From Hydractinia symbiolongicarpus (taxonomy: Eukaryota; Cnidaria; Hydrozoa; Anthoathecata; Hydractiniidae), in NCBI RefSeq assembly GCF_029227915.1, contig NC_079886.1, positions 27,568,501 to 27,632,500 on the forward strand: DNA of 64,000 nt, read 5' to 3'. Both the position numbers and the translations under genes were made by a program. The notes below the pieces were generated by a model. That model had not been told where the DNA came from and did not search any database. It saw only the letters and a list, made by a program, of their open reading frames with translations. Every line of letters starts with the position of its first letter. Position 1 is the stretch's first letter. Positions 12,201 through 22,999 of the stretch are shown piece after piece.

Positions 12201-14701
12201 CGATTGATCTCCTTTTATTCAGCGTCTCATCAAAAATGAAATCAGTTTTGAAAACTACAAGTCTCATGCGTTTTAGTGGTGAAAAAATAATTTAAAGAAT
12301 CGTTCGGGAAATGAGTTTACTCCCTGGGTACTTTATTGTATACTTTTGACTATACGGGCCGAGTCTGGGATTTACGGGAAATCGCGGGTTTTCGTTTTCC
12401 GGCCATTAAACTCCTTTTATTCAGCCTCTCATCAAAAATGAAATCATTTTTGAAAACTACAAGTCTCATGCGTCTTAGTGGTGAAAAAATAATTCAAAAA
12501 ATCGTTCGGGAAATGAGTTTACTCCCTGGGTACTTTCTTTGTATACATTCCACTATACGGGCCAAGCCCGGGATTTAAGGGAAATCGCGGGTTTTCGTTT
12601 TCCGGCCATTAAACTCCTTTTAATCAGCGTCTCATCAAAAATGAAATCATTTTTGAAAACTACAAGTCTCATGCGTCTTAGTGGTGAAAAAATAATTTAA
12701 AAAATCGTTCGGGAAATGAGTTTACTCCCTGGGTACTTTCTTTGTATACATTCGACTATACGGGCCAAGCCCGGGATTTAAGGGAAATCGCGGGTTTTCG
12801 TTTTCCGGCGATTAAACTTCTTTTATTCAGCGTCTTATCAAAAATGAAATCATTTTTGAAAACTACAAGTCTCATGCGTTTTAGTGGTGAAAATAAAATT
12901 TATAGAATCGTTCGGGAAATGAGTTTACTCCCTGCGTACTTTCTTTGTATACTTTTGACTATACGGGCCGGGTCCGGGATTTACGGGAAATCGCGGGTTT
13001 TCGTTTGCCGGCGATTAAACTTCTTTATTCAGCGTCTCATCAAAAATGAAATCATTTTTAAAAACTACTAGTCTCATGCGTTTTAGTGGTGAAAAATAGT
13101 TTAAAGAATCGTTCGGGAAATGAGTTTACTCCCTGCGTACTTTCTTTGTATACTTTTGACTATACGGGCCGAGTCTGGGATTTACGGGAAACCGCGCGTT
13201 TTCGTTTGCCGGAGATTAAACTCCTTTTATTCTGCGTCTCATCAAAAATGAAATCGTTTTTGAAAACTACAAGTCTCATGCGTCTTAGTGGTGAAAAAAT
13301 AATTTAAAAAATCGTTCGGGAAATGAGTTTACTCCCTGGGTACTTTCTTTGTATACATTCGACTATACGGGCCAAGCCCGGGATTTAAGGGAACTCGCGG
13401 GTTTTCGTTTGCGCGCGATTAAACTTCTTTTATTAAGCGTCTCATCAAAAATGAAATCAATTTTGAAAACTACAAGTCTCATGCGTTTTAGTGGTGAAAA
13501 AATAATTTAAAGAATCCTTCGGGAAATGAGTTTACTGCCTGGGTACTTTCTTTGTATACATTCGACTATACGGGCCAAGCCCGGGATTTAAGGGAAATCG
13601 CGGGTTTTCGTTTTCCGGCCATTAAACTCCTTTTATTCAGCGTATCATCAAAAATGAAATCATTTTTTAAAACTACAAGTCTCATGCGTCTTAGTGGTGA
13701 AAAAATAATTTAAAAAATCGTTCGGGAAATGAGTTTACTCCCTGGGTACTTTCTTTGTATACATTCGACTATACGGGCCAAGCCCGGGATTTAAGGGAAA
13801 TCGCGGGTTTTCGTTTGCGCGCGATTAAACTTCTTTTATTCAGCTTCTCATCAAAAATGAAATCATTTTTGAAAACTACAAGTTTCATGCGTTTTAGTGG
13901 TGAAAATATAATTTAAAGAATCGTTCAGGAAATAAGTTTACTCCCTGCGTACTTTCTTTGTATACTTTTGACTATACGGGCCGGTTTCGGGATTTAGGGG
14001 AAATCGCGGGTTTTCGTTTGCCGGAGATTAAACTCCTTTTATTCAGCGTCTCATCAAAAATGAAATCATTTTTGAAAACTACAAGGCTCATGCGTTTTAG
14101 TGGTGAAAAAATAATTTAAAGAATCCTTCGGGAAATGAGTTTACTCCCTGGGTACTTTCTTTGTATACATTCGACTATACGGGTCAAGCCCGGGATTTAC
14201 GGGAACTCCCGGGTTTTCGTTTGCCGGCGATTAAACTCCTTTTATTCAGCGTCTCATCAAAAATGAAATCATTTTTGAAAACTACAAGTCTCATGCGTTT
14301 TAGTGGTGAAAAAATAATTTAAAAAATCGTTTGGAAAATGAGTTTACTCCCTGGGTACTTTCTTTTTATACATTCGAGTATACGGGCCGAGTCCGGGATA
14401 TACGGGAAATCGCGGGTTTTCGTTTGCCGGCGATTAAACTCCTTTTATTCAGCGTCTCATCAAAAATGAAATCAGTTTTGAAAACTACAAGTCTCATGCG
14501 TTTTAGTGGTGAAAAGATAATTTAAAAAATCGTTTGGAAAATGAGTTTACTCCCTGGGTACTTTCTTTGTATACATTCGAGTATACCGGCCGAGTCCGGG
14601 ATATACGGGAAATCGCGGGTTTTCGTTTGCCGGCGATTGATCTCCTTTTATTCAGCGTCTCATCAAAAATGAAATCAGTTTTGAAAACTACAAGTCTCAT
14701 G
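9231..14701 (+). repeat. HOR segment, periods 2636 and 2433 bp (13 and 12 monomers)
   Basis: Bases 9231-9870 match 11867-12506 at an offset of 2636, while 10309-12268 match 12742-14701 at an offset of 2433. The 203-bp difference means one whole monomer was gained or lost between copies. Shared markers include CCGGCGATTGATCTCC (near 9560, 12197 and 14630), GAAACCGCGCGTTTTCG (near 10755 and 13188), GCGTATCATC (near 11207 and 13640) and AGTTTCATGCG (near 11450 and 13883). Change by whole monomers is what unequal crossing-over in register would give. Confidence 0.85.
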
Positions 14702-16957
14702 TGTTTTAGTGGTGAAAAAATAATTTAAAGAATCGTTCGGGAAATGAGTTTACTCCCTGGGTACTTTCTTGTATACTTTTGACTATACCGGCCGAGTCTG
14801 GGATTTACGGGAAATCACGGGTTTTCGTTTTCCGGCCATTAAACTCCTTTTATTCAGCCTCTCATCAAAAATGAAATCAGTTTTGAAAACTACAAGTCTC
14901 ATGCGTTTTAGTGGTGAAAAAATAATTTAAAGAATCGTTCGGGAAATGAGTTTACTCCCTGGGTACTTTCTTTTTATACATTCGAGTATACGGGCCGAGT
15001 CCGGGATATACGGGAAATCGCGGGTTTTCGTTTGCCGGCGATTAAACTCCTTTTATTCAGCGTCTCATCAAAAATGAAATCAGTTTTGAAAACTACAAGT
15101 CTCATGCGTTTTAGTGGTGAAAAGATAATTTAAAAAATCGTTTGGAAAATGAGTTTACTCCCTGGGTACTTTCTTTGTATACATTCGAGTATACCGGCCG
15201 AGTCCGGGATATACGGGAAATCGCGGGTTTTCGTTTGCCGGCGATTGATCTCCTTTTATTCAGCGTCTCATCAAAAATGAAATCAGTTTTGAAAACTACA
15301 AGTCTCATGCGTTTTAGTGATGAAAAAATAATTTAAAGAATCGTTCGGGAAATGAGTTTACTCCCTGGGTACTTTCTTGTATACTTTTGACTATACGGGC
15401 CGAGTCTGGGATTTACGGGAAATCGCGGGTTTTCGTTTTCCGGCCATTAAACTCCTTTTATTCAGCCTCTCATCAAAAATGAAATCATTTTTGAAAACTA
15501 CAAGTCTCATGCGTCTTAGTGGTGAAAAAATAATTTAAAAAATCGTTCGGGAAATGAGTTTACTCCCTGGGTACTTTCTTTGTATACATTCCACTATACG
15601 GGCCAAGCCCGGGATTTAAGGGAAATCGCGGGTTTTCGTTTTCCGGCCATTAAACTCCTTTTAATCAGCGTCTCATCAAAAATGAAATCATTTTTGAAAA
15701 CTACAAGTCTCATGCGTCTTAGTGGTGAAAAAATAATTTAAAAAATCGTTCGGGAAATGAGTTTACTCCCTGGGTACTTTCTTTGTATACATTCGACTAT
15801 ACGGGCCAAGCCCGGGATTTAAGGGAAATCGCGGGTTTTCGTTTTCCGGCCATTAAACTCCTTTTATTCAGCGTCTCATCAAAAATGAAATCATTTTTGA
15901 AAACTACAAGGCTCATGCGTTTTAGTGGAGAAAAAATAATTTAAAGAATCCTTCGGGAAAGGAGTTTACTCCCTGGGTACTTTCTTTGTATACATTCGAC
16001 TATACGGGCCAAGCCCGGGATTTACGGGAAATCGCGGGTTTTCGTTTGCCGGCGATTAAACTTCTTTTATTCAGCGTCTTATCAAAAATGAAATCATTTT
16101 TGAAAACTACAAGTCTCATGCGTTTTAGTGGTGAAAATAAAATTTATAGAATCGTTCGGGAATTGAGTTTACTCCCTGCGTACTTTCTTTGTATACTTTT
16201 GACTATACGGGCCGGGTCCGGGATTTACGGGAAATCGCGGGTTTTCGTTTGCCGGCGATTAAACTTCTTTATTCAGCGTCTCATCAAAAATGAAATCATT
16301 TTTAAAAACTACAAGTCTCATGCGTTTTAGTGGTGAAAAATAATTTAAAGAATCGTTCGGGAAATGAGTTTACTCCCTGCGTACTTTCTTTGTATACTTT
16401 TGACTATACGGGCCGAGTCTGGGATTTACGGGAAACCGCGCGTTTTCGTTTGCCGGAGATTAAACTCCTTTTATTCTGCGTCTCATCAAAAATGAAATCA
16501 ATTTTGAAAACTAAAAGTCTCATGCGTTTTAGTGGTGAAAAAATAATTTAAAGAATCGTTCAGGAAATGAGTTTACTCCCTGGGTACTTTCTTTGTATAC
16601 ATTCGACTATACGGGCCAAGCCCGGGATTTACGGGAACTCCCGGGTTTTCGTTTGCCGGTGATTAAACTCCTTTTATTCAGCGTCTCATCGAAAATGAAA
16701 TCATTTTTGAAAACTACAAGTCTCATGCGTTTTAGTGGTGAAAAAATAATTTAAAAAATCGTTTGGAAAATGAGTTTACTCCCTGGGTACTTTCTTTGTA
16801 TACATTCGAGTATACGGGCCGAGTCCAGGATATACGGGAAATCGCGGGTTTTCGTTTGCCGGCGATTAAACTCCTTTTATTCAGCGTCTCATCAAAAATG
16901 AAATCAGTTTTGAAAACTACAAGTCTCATGCGTTTTAGTGGTGAAAAAATAATTTAA
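14503..16957 (+). repeat. HOR segment with 608-bp (3-monomer) step and partial third copy of the previous block
   Basis: The monomer at 14503-14700 recurs at 15111-15308 (offset 608), with the same TTGATCTCC and GTATACCGGCC variants. The next stretch, 15986-16551, matches 12742-13307 (offset 3244) and 10309-10874 (offset 5677). It is therefore a third copy of the 12/13-monomer unit, enlarged by a local four-monomer gain. Confidence 0.8.
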
Positions 16958-18540
16958 AGAATCGTTCGGGAAATGAGTTTACTCCCTGGGTACTTTCTTT
17001 GTATACTTTTGACTATACGGGCCGAGTCTGGGATTTACGGGAAATCGCGGGATTTCGTTTTCCGGCCATTAAACTCCCTTTATTCAGCGTCTCATCAAAA
17101 TTGAAATAATTTTTGAAAACTACAAGTCTCATGCGTCTTAGTGGTGAAAAAATAATTTAAAAAATCGTTCGGGAAATGAGTTTACTCCCTGGGTACTTTC
17201 TTTGTATACATTCGACTATACGGGCCAAGCCCGGGATTTAAGGGAAATCGCGGGTTTTCGTTTGCGCGCGATTAAACTTCTTTTATTAAGCGTCTCATCA
17301 AAAATGAAATCATTTTTGAAAACTACAAGTCTCATGCGTTTTAGTGGTAAAAATATAATTTAAAGAATCGTTCGGGAAATGAGTTTACTCCCTGCGTACT
17401 TTCTTTGTATACTTTTGAATTTACGGGCCGGTTCCGGGATTTAGGGGAAACCGCGCGTTTTCGTTTGCCGGAGATTAAACTCCTTTTATTCTGCGTTTCA
17501 TCAAAAATGAAATCCTTTTTGAAAACTACAAGTCTCATGCGTTTAATGGTGAAAAAATAATTTAAAGAATCCTTCGGGAAATGAGTTTACTCCCTTGGTA
17601 CTTTCTTTGTATACATTCGACTATACGGGCCAAGCCCGGGATTTAAGGGAAATCGCGGGTTTTCGTTTTCCGGCCATTAAACTCCTTTTATTCAGCGTCT
17701 CATCAAAAATGAAATCATTTTTGAAAACTGCAAGTTTCATGCGTTTTAGTGGTGAAAATATAATTTAAAGAATCGTTCAGGAAATGAGTTTACTCCCTGC
17801 GTACTTTCTTTGTATACTTTTGACTATACGGGCCGGTTTCGGGATTTAGGGGAAATCGCGGGTTTTCGTTTGCCGGAGATTAAACTCCTTTTATTCAGCG
17901 TCTCATCAAAAATGAAATCATTTTTGAAAACTACAAGGCTCATGCGTTTTAGTGGTGAAAAAATAATTTAAAGAATCCTTCGGGGAATGAGTTTACTCCC
18001 TGGGTACTTTCTTTGTATACATTCGACTATACGGGCCAAGCCCGGGATTTACGGGAAATCGCGGGTTTTCGTTTGCCGGCGATTAAACTTCTTTTATTCA
18101 GCGTCTTATCAAAAATGAAATCATTTTTGAAAACTACAAGTCTCATGCGTTTTAGTGGTGAAAATAAAATTTATAGAATCGTTCGGGAAATGAGTTTACT
18201 CCCTGCGTACTTTCTTTGTATACTTTTGACTATACGGGCCGGGTCCGGGATTTACGGGAAATCGCGGGTTTTCGTTTGCCGGCGATTAAACTTCTTTATT
18301 CAGCGTCTCATCAAAAATGAAATCATTTTTAAAAACTACAAGTCTCATGCGTTTTAGTGGTGAAAAATAATTTAAAGAATCGTTCGGGAAATGAGTTTAC
18401 TCCCTGCGTACTTTCTTTGTAGACTTTTGACTATACGGGCCGAGTCTGGGATTTACGGGAAACCGCGCGTTTTCGTTTGCCGGCGATTAAACTCCTTTTA
18501 TTCAGCGTCTCATCAAAAATGAAATCAGTTTTGAAAACTA
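16958..18540 (+). repeat. Satellite monomers between HOR blocks
   Basis: About eight monomers. The stretch includes the first GGGATTTCGTTTTCC and TTTACGGGCCGGTTCCGGG variants, which become regular members of the 1015-bp unit that follows. It also holds one more copy of the pair seen at 10309, 12742 and 15986 (here 18013-18357). There is nothing except satellite. Confidence 0.8.
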
Positions 18541-21500
18541 CAAGTCTCATGCGTTTTAGTGGTGAAAAAATAATTTAAAGAATCGTTCGGGAAATGAGTT
18601 TACTCCCTGGGTACTTTCTTTGTATACTTTTGACTATACGGGCCGAGTCTGGGATTTACGGGAAATCGCGGGATTTCGTTTTCCGGCCATTAAACTCCTT
18701 TTATTCAGCGTCTCATCAAAATTGAAATCATTTTTGAAAACTACAAGTCTCATGCGTCTTAGTGGTGAAAAAATAATTTAAAAAATCGTTCGGGAAATGA
18801 GTTTACTCCCTGGGTACTTTCTTTGTAAACATTCGACTATACGGGCCAAGCCCGGGATTTAAGGGAAATAGCCGGTTTTCGTTTGCGCGCGATTAAACTT
18901 CTTTTATTAAGCGTCTCATCAAAAATGAAATCATTTTTGAAAACTACAAGTCTCATGCGTTTTAGTGGTAAAAATATAATTTAAAGAATCGTTCGGGAAA
19001 TGAGTTTACTCCCTGCGTACTTTCTTTGTATACTTTTGACTTTACGGTCCGGTTCCGGGATTTAGGGGAAACCGCGCGTTTTCGTTTGCCGGAGATTAAA
19101 CTCCTTTTATTCTGCGTCTCATCAAAAATGAAATCATTTTTGAAAACTACAAGTCTCATGCGTTTTAGTGGTGAAAAAATAATTTAAAGAATCCTTCGGG
19201 AAATGAGTTTACTCCCTGGGTACTTTCTTTGTATACATTCGACTATACGGGCCAAGCCCGGGATTTACGGGAAATCGCGGGTTTTCGTTTGCCGGCGATT
19301 AAACTCCTTTTATTTTGCGTCTCATCAAAAATGAAATCATTTTTGAAAACTACAAGTCTCATGCGTTTTAGTGGTGATAAAATAATTTAAAGAATCCTTC
19401 GGAAAATGAGTTTACTCCCTGGGTACTTTCTTTGTATACATTCGATTATACGGGCCAAGCCCGGGATTTACGGGAAATCGCGGGTTTTCGTTTGCCGGCG
19501 ATTAAACTTCTTTTATTCACCGTCTCATTAAAAATGAAATCATTTTTGAAAAACACAAGTCTCATGCGTTTTAGTGGTGAAAAAATAATTTAAAGAATCG
19601 TTCGGGAAATGAGTTTACTCCCTGGGTACTTTCTTTGTATACTTTTGACTATACGGGCCGAGTCTGGGATTTACGGGAAATCGCGGGATTTCGTTTTCCG
19701 GCCATTAAACTCCTTTTATTCAGCGTCTCATCAAAATTGAAATCATTTTTGAAAACTACAAGTCTCATGCGTCTTAGTGGTGAAAAAATAATTTAAAAAA
19801 TCGTTCGGGAAATGAGTTTACTCCCTGGGTACTTTCTTTGTAAACATTCGACTATACGGGCCAAGCCCGGGATTTAAGGGAAATAGCCGGTTTTCGTTTG
19901 CGCGCGATTAAACTTCTTTTATTAAGCGTCTCATCAAAAATGAAATCATTTTTGAAAACTACAAGTCTCATGCGTTTTAGTGGTAAAAATATAATTTAAA
20001 GAATCGTTCGGGAAATGAGTTTACTCCCTGCGTACTTTCTTTGTATACTTTTGACTTTACGGTCCGGTTCCGGGATTTAGGGGAAACCGCGCGTTTTCGT
20101 TTGCCGGAGATTAAACTCCTTTTATTCTGCGTCTCATCAAAAATGAAATCATTTTTGAAAACTACAAGTCTCATGCGTTTTAGTGGTGAAAAAATAATTT
20201 AAAGAATCCTTCGGGAAATGAGTTTACTCCCTGGGTACTTTCTTTGTATACATTCGACTATACGGGCCAAGCCCGGGATTTACGGGAAATCGCGGGTTTT
20301 CGTTTGCCGGCGATTAAACTCCTTTTATTTTGCGTCTCATCAAAAATGAAATCATTTTTGAAAACTACAAGTCTCATGCGTTTTAGTGGTGATAAAATAA
20401 TTTAAAGAATCCTTCGGAAAATGAGTTTACTCCCTGGGTACTTTCTTTGTATACATTCGATTATACGGGCCAAGCCCGGGATTTACGGGAAATCGCGGGT
20501 TTTCGTTTGCCGGCGATTAAACTTCTTTTATTCACCGTCTCATTAAAAATGAAATCATTTTTGAAAAACACAAGTCTCATGCGTTTTAGTGGTGAAAAAA
20601 TAATTTAAAGAATCCTTCGGGAAATGAGTTTACTCCCTGGGTACTTTCTTTGTATACATTCGACTATACGGGCCAAGCCCGGGATTTACGGGAAATCGCG
20701 GGTTTTCGTTTGCCGGCGATTAAACTCCTTTTATTTTGCGTCTCATCAAAAATGAAATCATTTTTGAAAACTACAAGTCTCATGCGTTTTAGTGGTGAAA
20801 AAATAATTTAAAAAATCGTTCGGGAAATGAGTTTACTCCCTGGGTACTTTCTTTGTATACATTCGACTATACGGGCCAAGCCCGGGATTTAAGGGAAATA
20901 GCCGGTTTTCGTTTGCGCGCGATTAAACTTCTTTTATTAAGCGTCTCATCAAAAATGAAATCATTTTTGAAAACTACAAGTCTCATGCGTTTTAGTGGTA
21001 AAAATATAATTTAAAGAATCGTTCGGGAAATGAGTTTACTCCCTGCGTACTTTCTTTGTATACTTTTGACTTTACGGGCCGGTTCCGGGATTTAGGGGAA
21101 ACCGCGCGTTTTCGTTTGCCGCAGATTAAACTCCTTTTATTCCGCGTCTCATCAAAAATGAAATCATTTTTGAAAACTACAAGTCTCATGCGTTTTAGTG
21201 GTGAAAAAATAATTTAAAGAATCCTTCGGGAAATGAGTTTACTCCCTGGGTACTTTCTTTGTATACATTCGACTATACGGGCCAAGCCCGGGATTTACGG
21301 GAAATCGCGGCTTTTCGTTTGCCGGCGATTAAACTCCTTTTATTTTGCGTCTCATCAAAAATGAAATCATTTTTGAAAACTACAAGTCTCATGCGTTTTA
21401 GTGGTGATAAAATAATTTAAAGAATCCTTCGGAAAATGAGTTTACTCCCTGGGTACTTTCTTTGTATACATTCGATTATACGGGCCAAGCCCGGGATTTA

Positions 21501-21585
21501 CGGGAAATCGCGGGTTTTCGTTTGCCGGCGATTAAACTTCTTTTATTCACCGTCTCATCAAAAATGAAATCATTTTTGAAAACTA
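18541..21585 (+). repeat. HOR, period 1015 bp (5 monomers), three copies
   Basis: Copies run about 18541-19555, 19556-20570 and 20571-21585. Markers at the 1015-bp step include AAGGGAAATAGCCGG (near 18860, 19876 and 20891), TTGTAAACATTCG (near 18825 and 19840), TTTACGGTCCGG (near 19042 and 20057; TTTACGGGCCGG in copy 3) and GTGGTGATAAAATAAT (near 19372, 20387 and 21403). The first two copies agree almost everywhere checked. The first monomer of the third copy is of another subtype, so its edge was exchanged. Confidence 0.9.
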
Positions 21586-22714
21586 CAAGTCTCATGCGTT
21601 TTAGTGGTGATAAAATAATTTAAAGAATCCTTCGGAAAATGAGTTTACTCCCTGGGTACTTTCTTTGTATACATTCGATTATACGGGCCAAGCCCGGGAT
21701 TTACGGGAAATCGCGGGTTTTCGTTTGCCGGCGATTAAACTTCTTTTATTCACCGTCTCATCAAAAATGAAATCATTTTTGAAAACTACAAGTCTCATGC
21801 GTTTTAGTGGTGAAAATATAATTTATAGAATCGTTCGGGAAATGAGTTTACTCCCTGGGTACTTTCTTTGTATACTTTTGAGTATACGGGCCGAGTCCGG
21901 GATTTACGGGAAATCGCGGGTTTTCGTTTGCCGGCGATCAAACTCCTTTTATTCAGCGTCTCATCAAAAACGAAATCGTTTTTGAAAACTACAAGTCTCA
22001 TGCGTCTTAGTGGTGAAAAAATAATTTAAAAAATCGTTCGGGAAATGAGTTTTCTCCCTGGGTACTTTCTTTGTATACCTTTGACTATACGGGCCAAGCC
22101 CGGTATTTACGGGAAATTGCGGGTTTTCGTTTGCCGGCGATTAAACTTCTTTTATTCAGCGTCTCATCAAAAATGAAATCATTTTTGAAAACTACAAGTC
22201 TCATGCGTTTTAGTGGTGAAAATATAATTTAAAGAATCGTTCGGGAAATGAGTTTACTCCCTGCGTACTTTCTTTGTATACTTTTGACTATACGGGCCGG
22301 TTCTGGGATTTAGGGGAAATCGCAGGTTTTCGTTTGCCGGAGATTAAACTCCTTTTATTCAGCGTCTCATTAAAAATGAAATCATTTTTGAAAACTACAA
22401 GTCTCATGCGTTATAGTGTTGAAAAAATAATTTAAAGAATGCTTCGGGAAATGAGTTTACTCCCTGGGTAATTTCTTTGCATACATTCGACTACACGGGC
22501 CAAGCCCGGGATTTACGGGAAATCGCGGGTTTTCGTTTGCCGGCGATTAAACTTCTTTTATTCAGCGTCTTATGAAAAATGAAATCATTTTTGAAAACTA
22601 CAAGTCTCATACGTTTTAGTGGTGAAAATATAATTTATAGAATCGTTCGGGAAATGAGTTTACTCCATGCGTACTTTCTTTGTATACTTTTGACTATACG
22701 GGCCTTGTCCGGGA
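21586..22714 (+). repeat. Satellite monomers between HOR blocks
   Basis: About 5.5 monomers. The first repeats the GTGGTGATAAAATAAT monomer directly before it (203-bp step). The remainder already resembles the 2026-bp unit that follows, with ATTTCTTTGCATAC and TTATAGTGTTG near 22410-22475. No gene-like signal. Confidence 0.8.
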
Positions 22715-22890
22715 TTTACGAGAAATCGCGTGTTTTCGTTTGCCGGCGATTAAACTCCATTTATTCAGCGTCTCATCAAAAATGAAATCATTTTTGAAAA
22801 CTACAAGTCTCATGCGTTTTAGTGGTGACAAATAATTTAAAGAATCGTTCGGGAAATGAGTTTACTCCCTGGGTACTTTCTTTGTATACA

Positions 22891-22913
22891 TTCGACTATA
22901 CGGGCCAAGCCCG
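22891..22913. repeat. GC-core motif: TTCG/CGGG half-sites and CGGGC-CAA-GCCCG hairpin
   Basis: TTCG at 22891-22894 and CGGG at 22901-22904 are separated by ACTATA. The CGGG begins a perfect short hairpin, CGGGC (22901-22905) with GCCCG (22909-22913). A functional role is not shown by the sequence. Given for the reference monomer; other subtypes lose the hairpin (GGCCGAGTCC) or change TTCG to TTTG. Confidence 0.7.
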
Positions 22914-22977
22914 GGATTTACGGGAAATCGCGGGTTTTCGTTTGCCGGCGATTAAACTTCTTTTATTCAGCGTCTCA

Positions 22978-22999
22978 TCAAAAATGAAATCATTTTTGA
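22978..22999. repeat. Dyad (inverted repeat, 10-bp arms) in the AT-rich part of the monomer
   Basis: The left arm TCAAAAATGA (22978-22987) and right arm TCATTTTTGA (22990-22999) are exact reverse complements, separated by AA. The element is present in nearly every monomer, perfect or with one or two mismatches. Given here for the reference monomer. Confidence 0.9.

Noticed and set aside
22871-22900. GTATAC and nearby T-rich sequence as a promoter TATA box
   Set aside because: It occurs in every monomer with no associated start signal or gene. GTATAC is a palindrome and its presence is explained by the satellite consensus.
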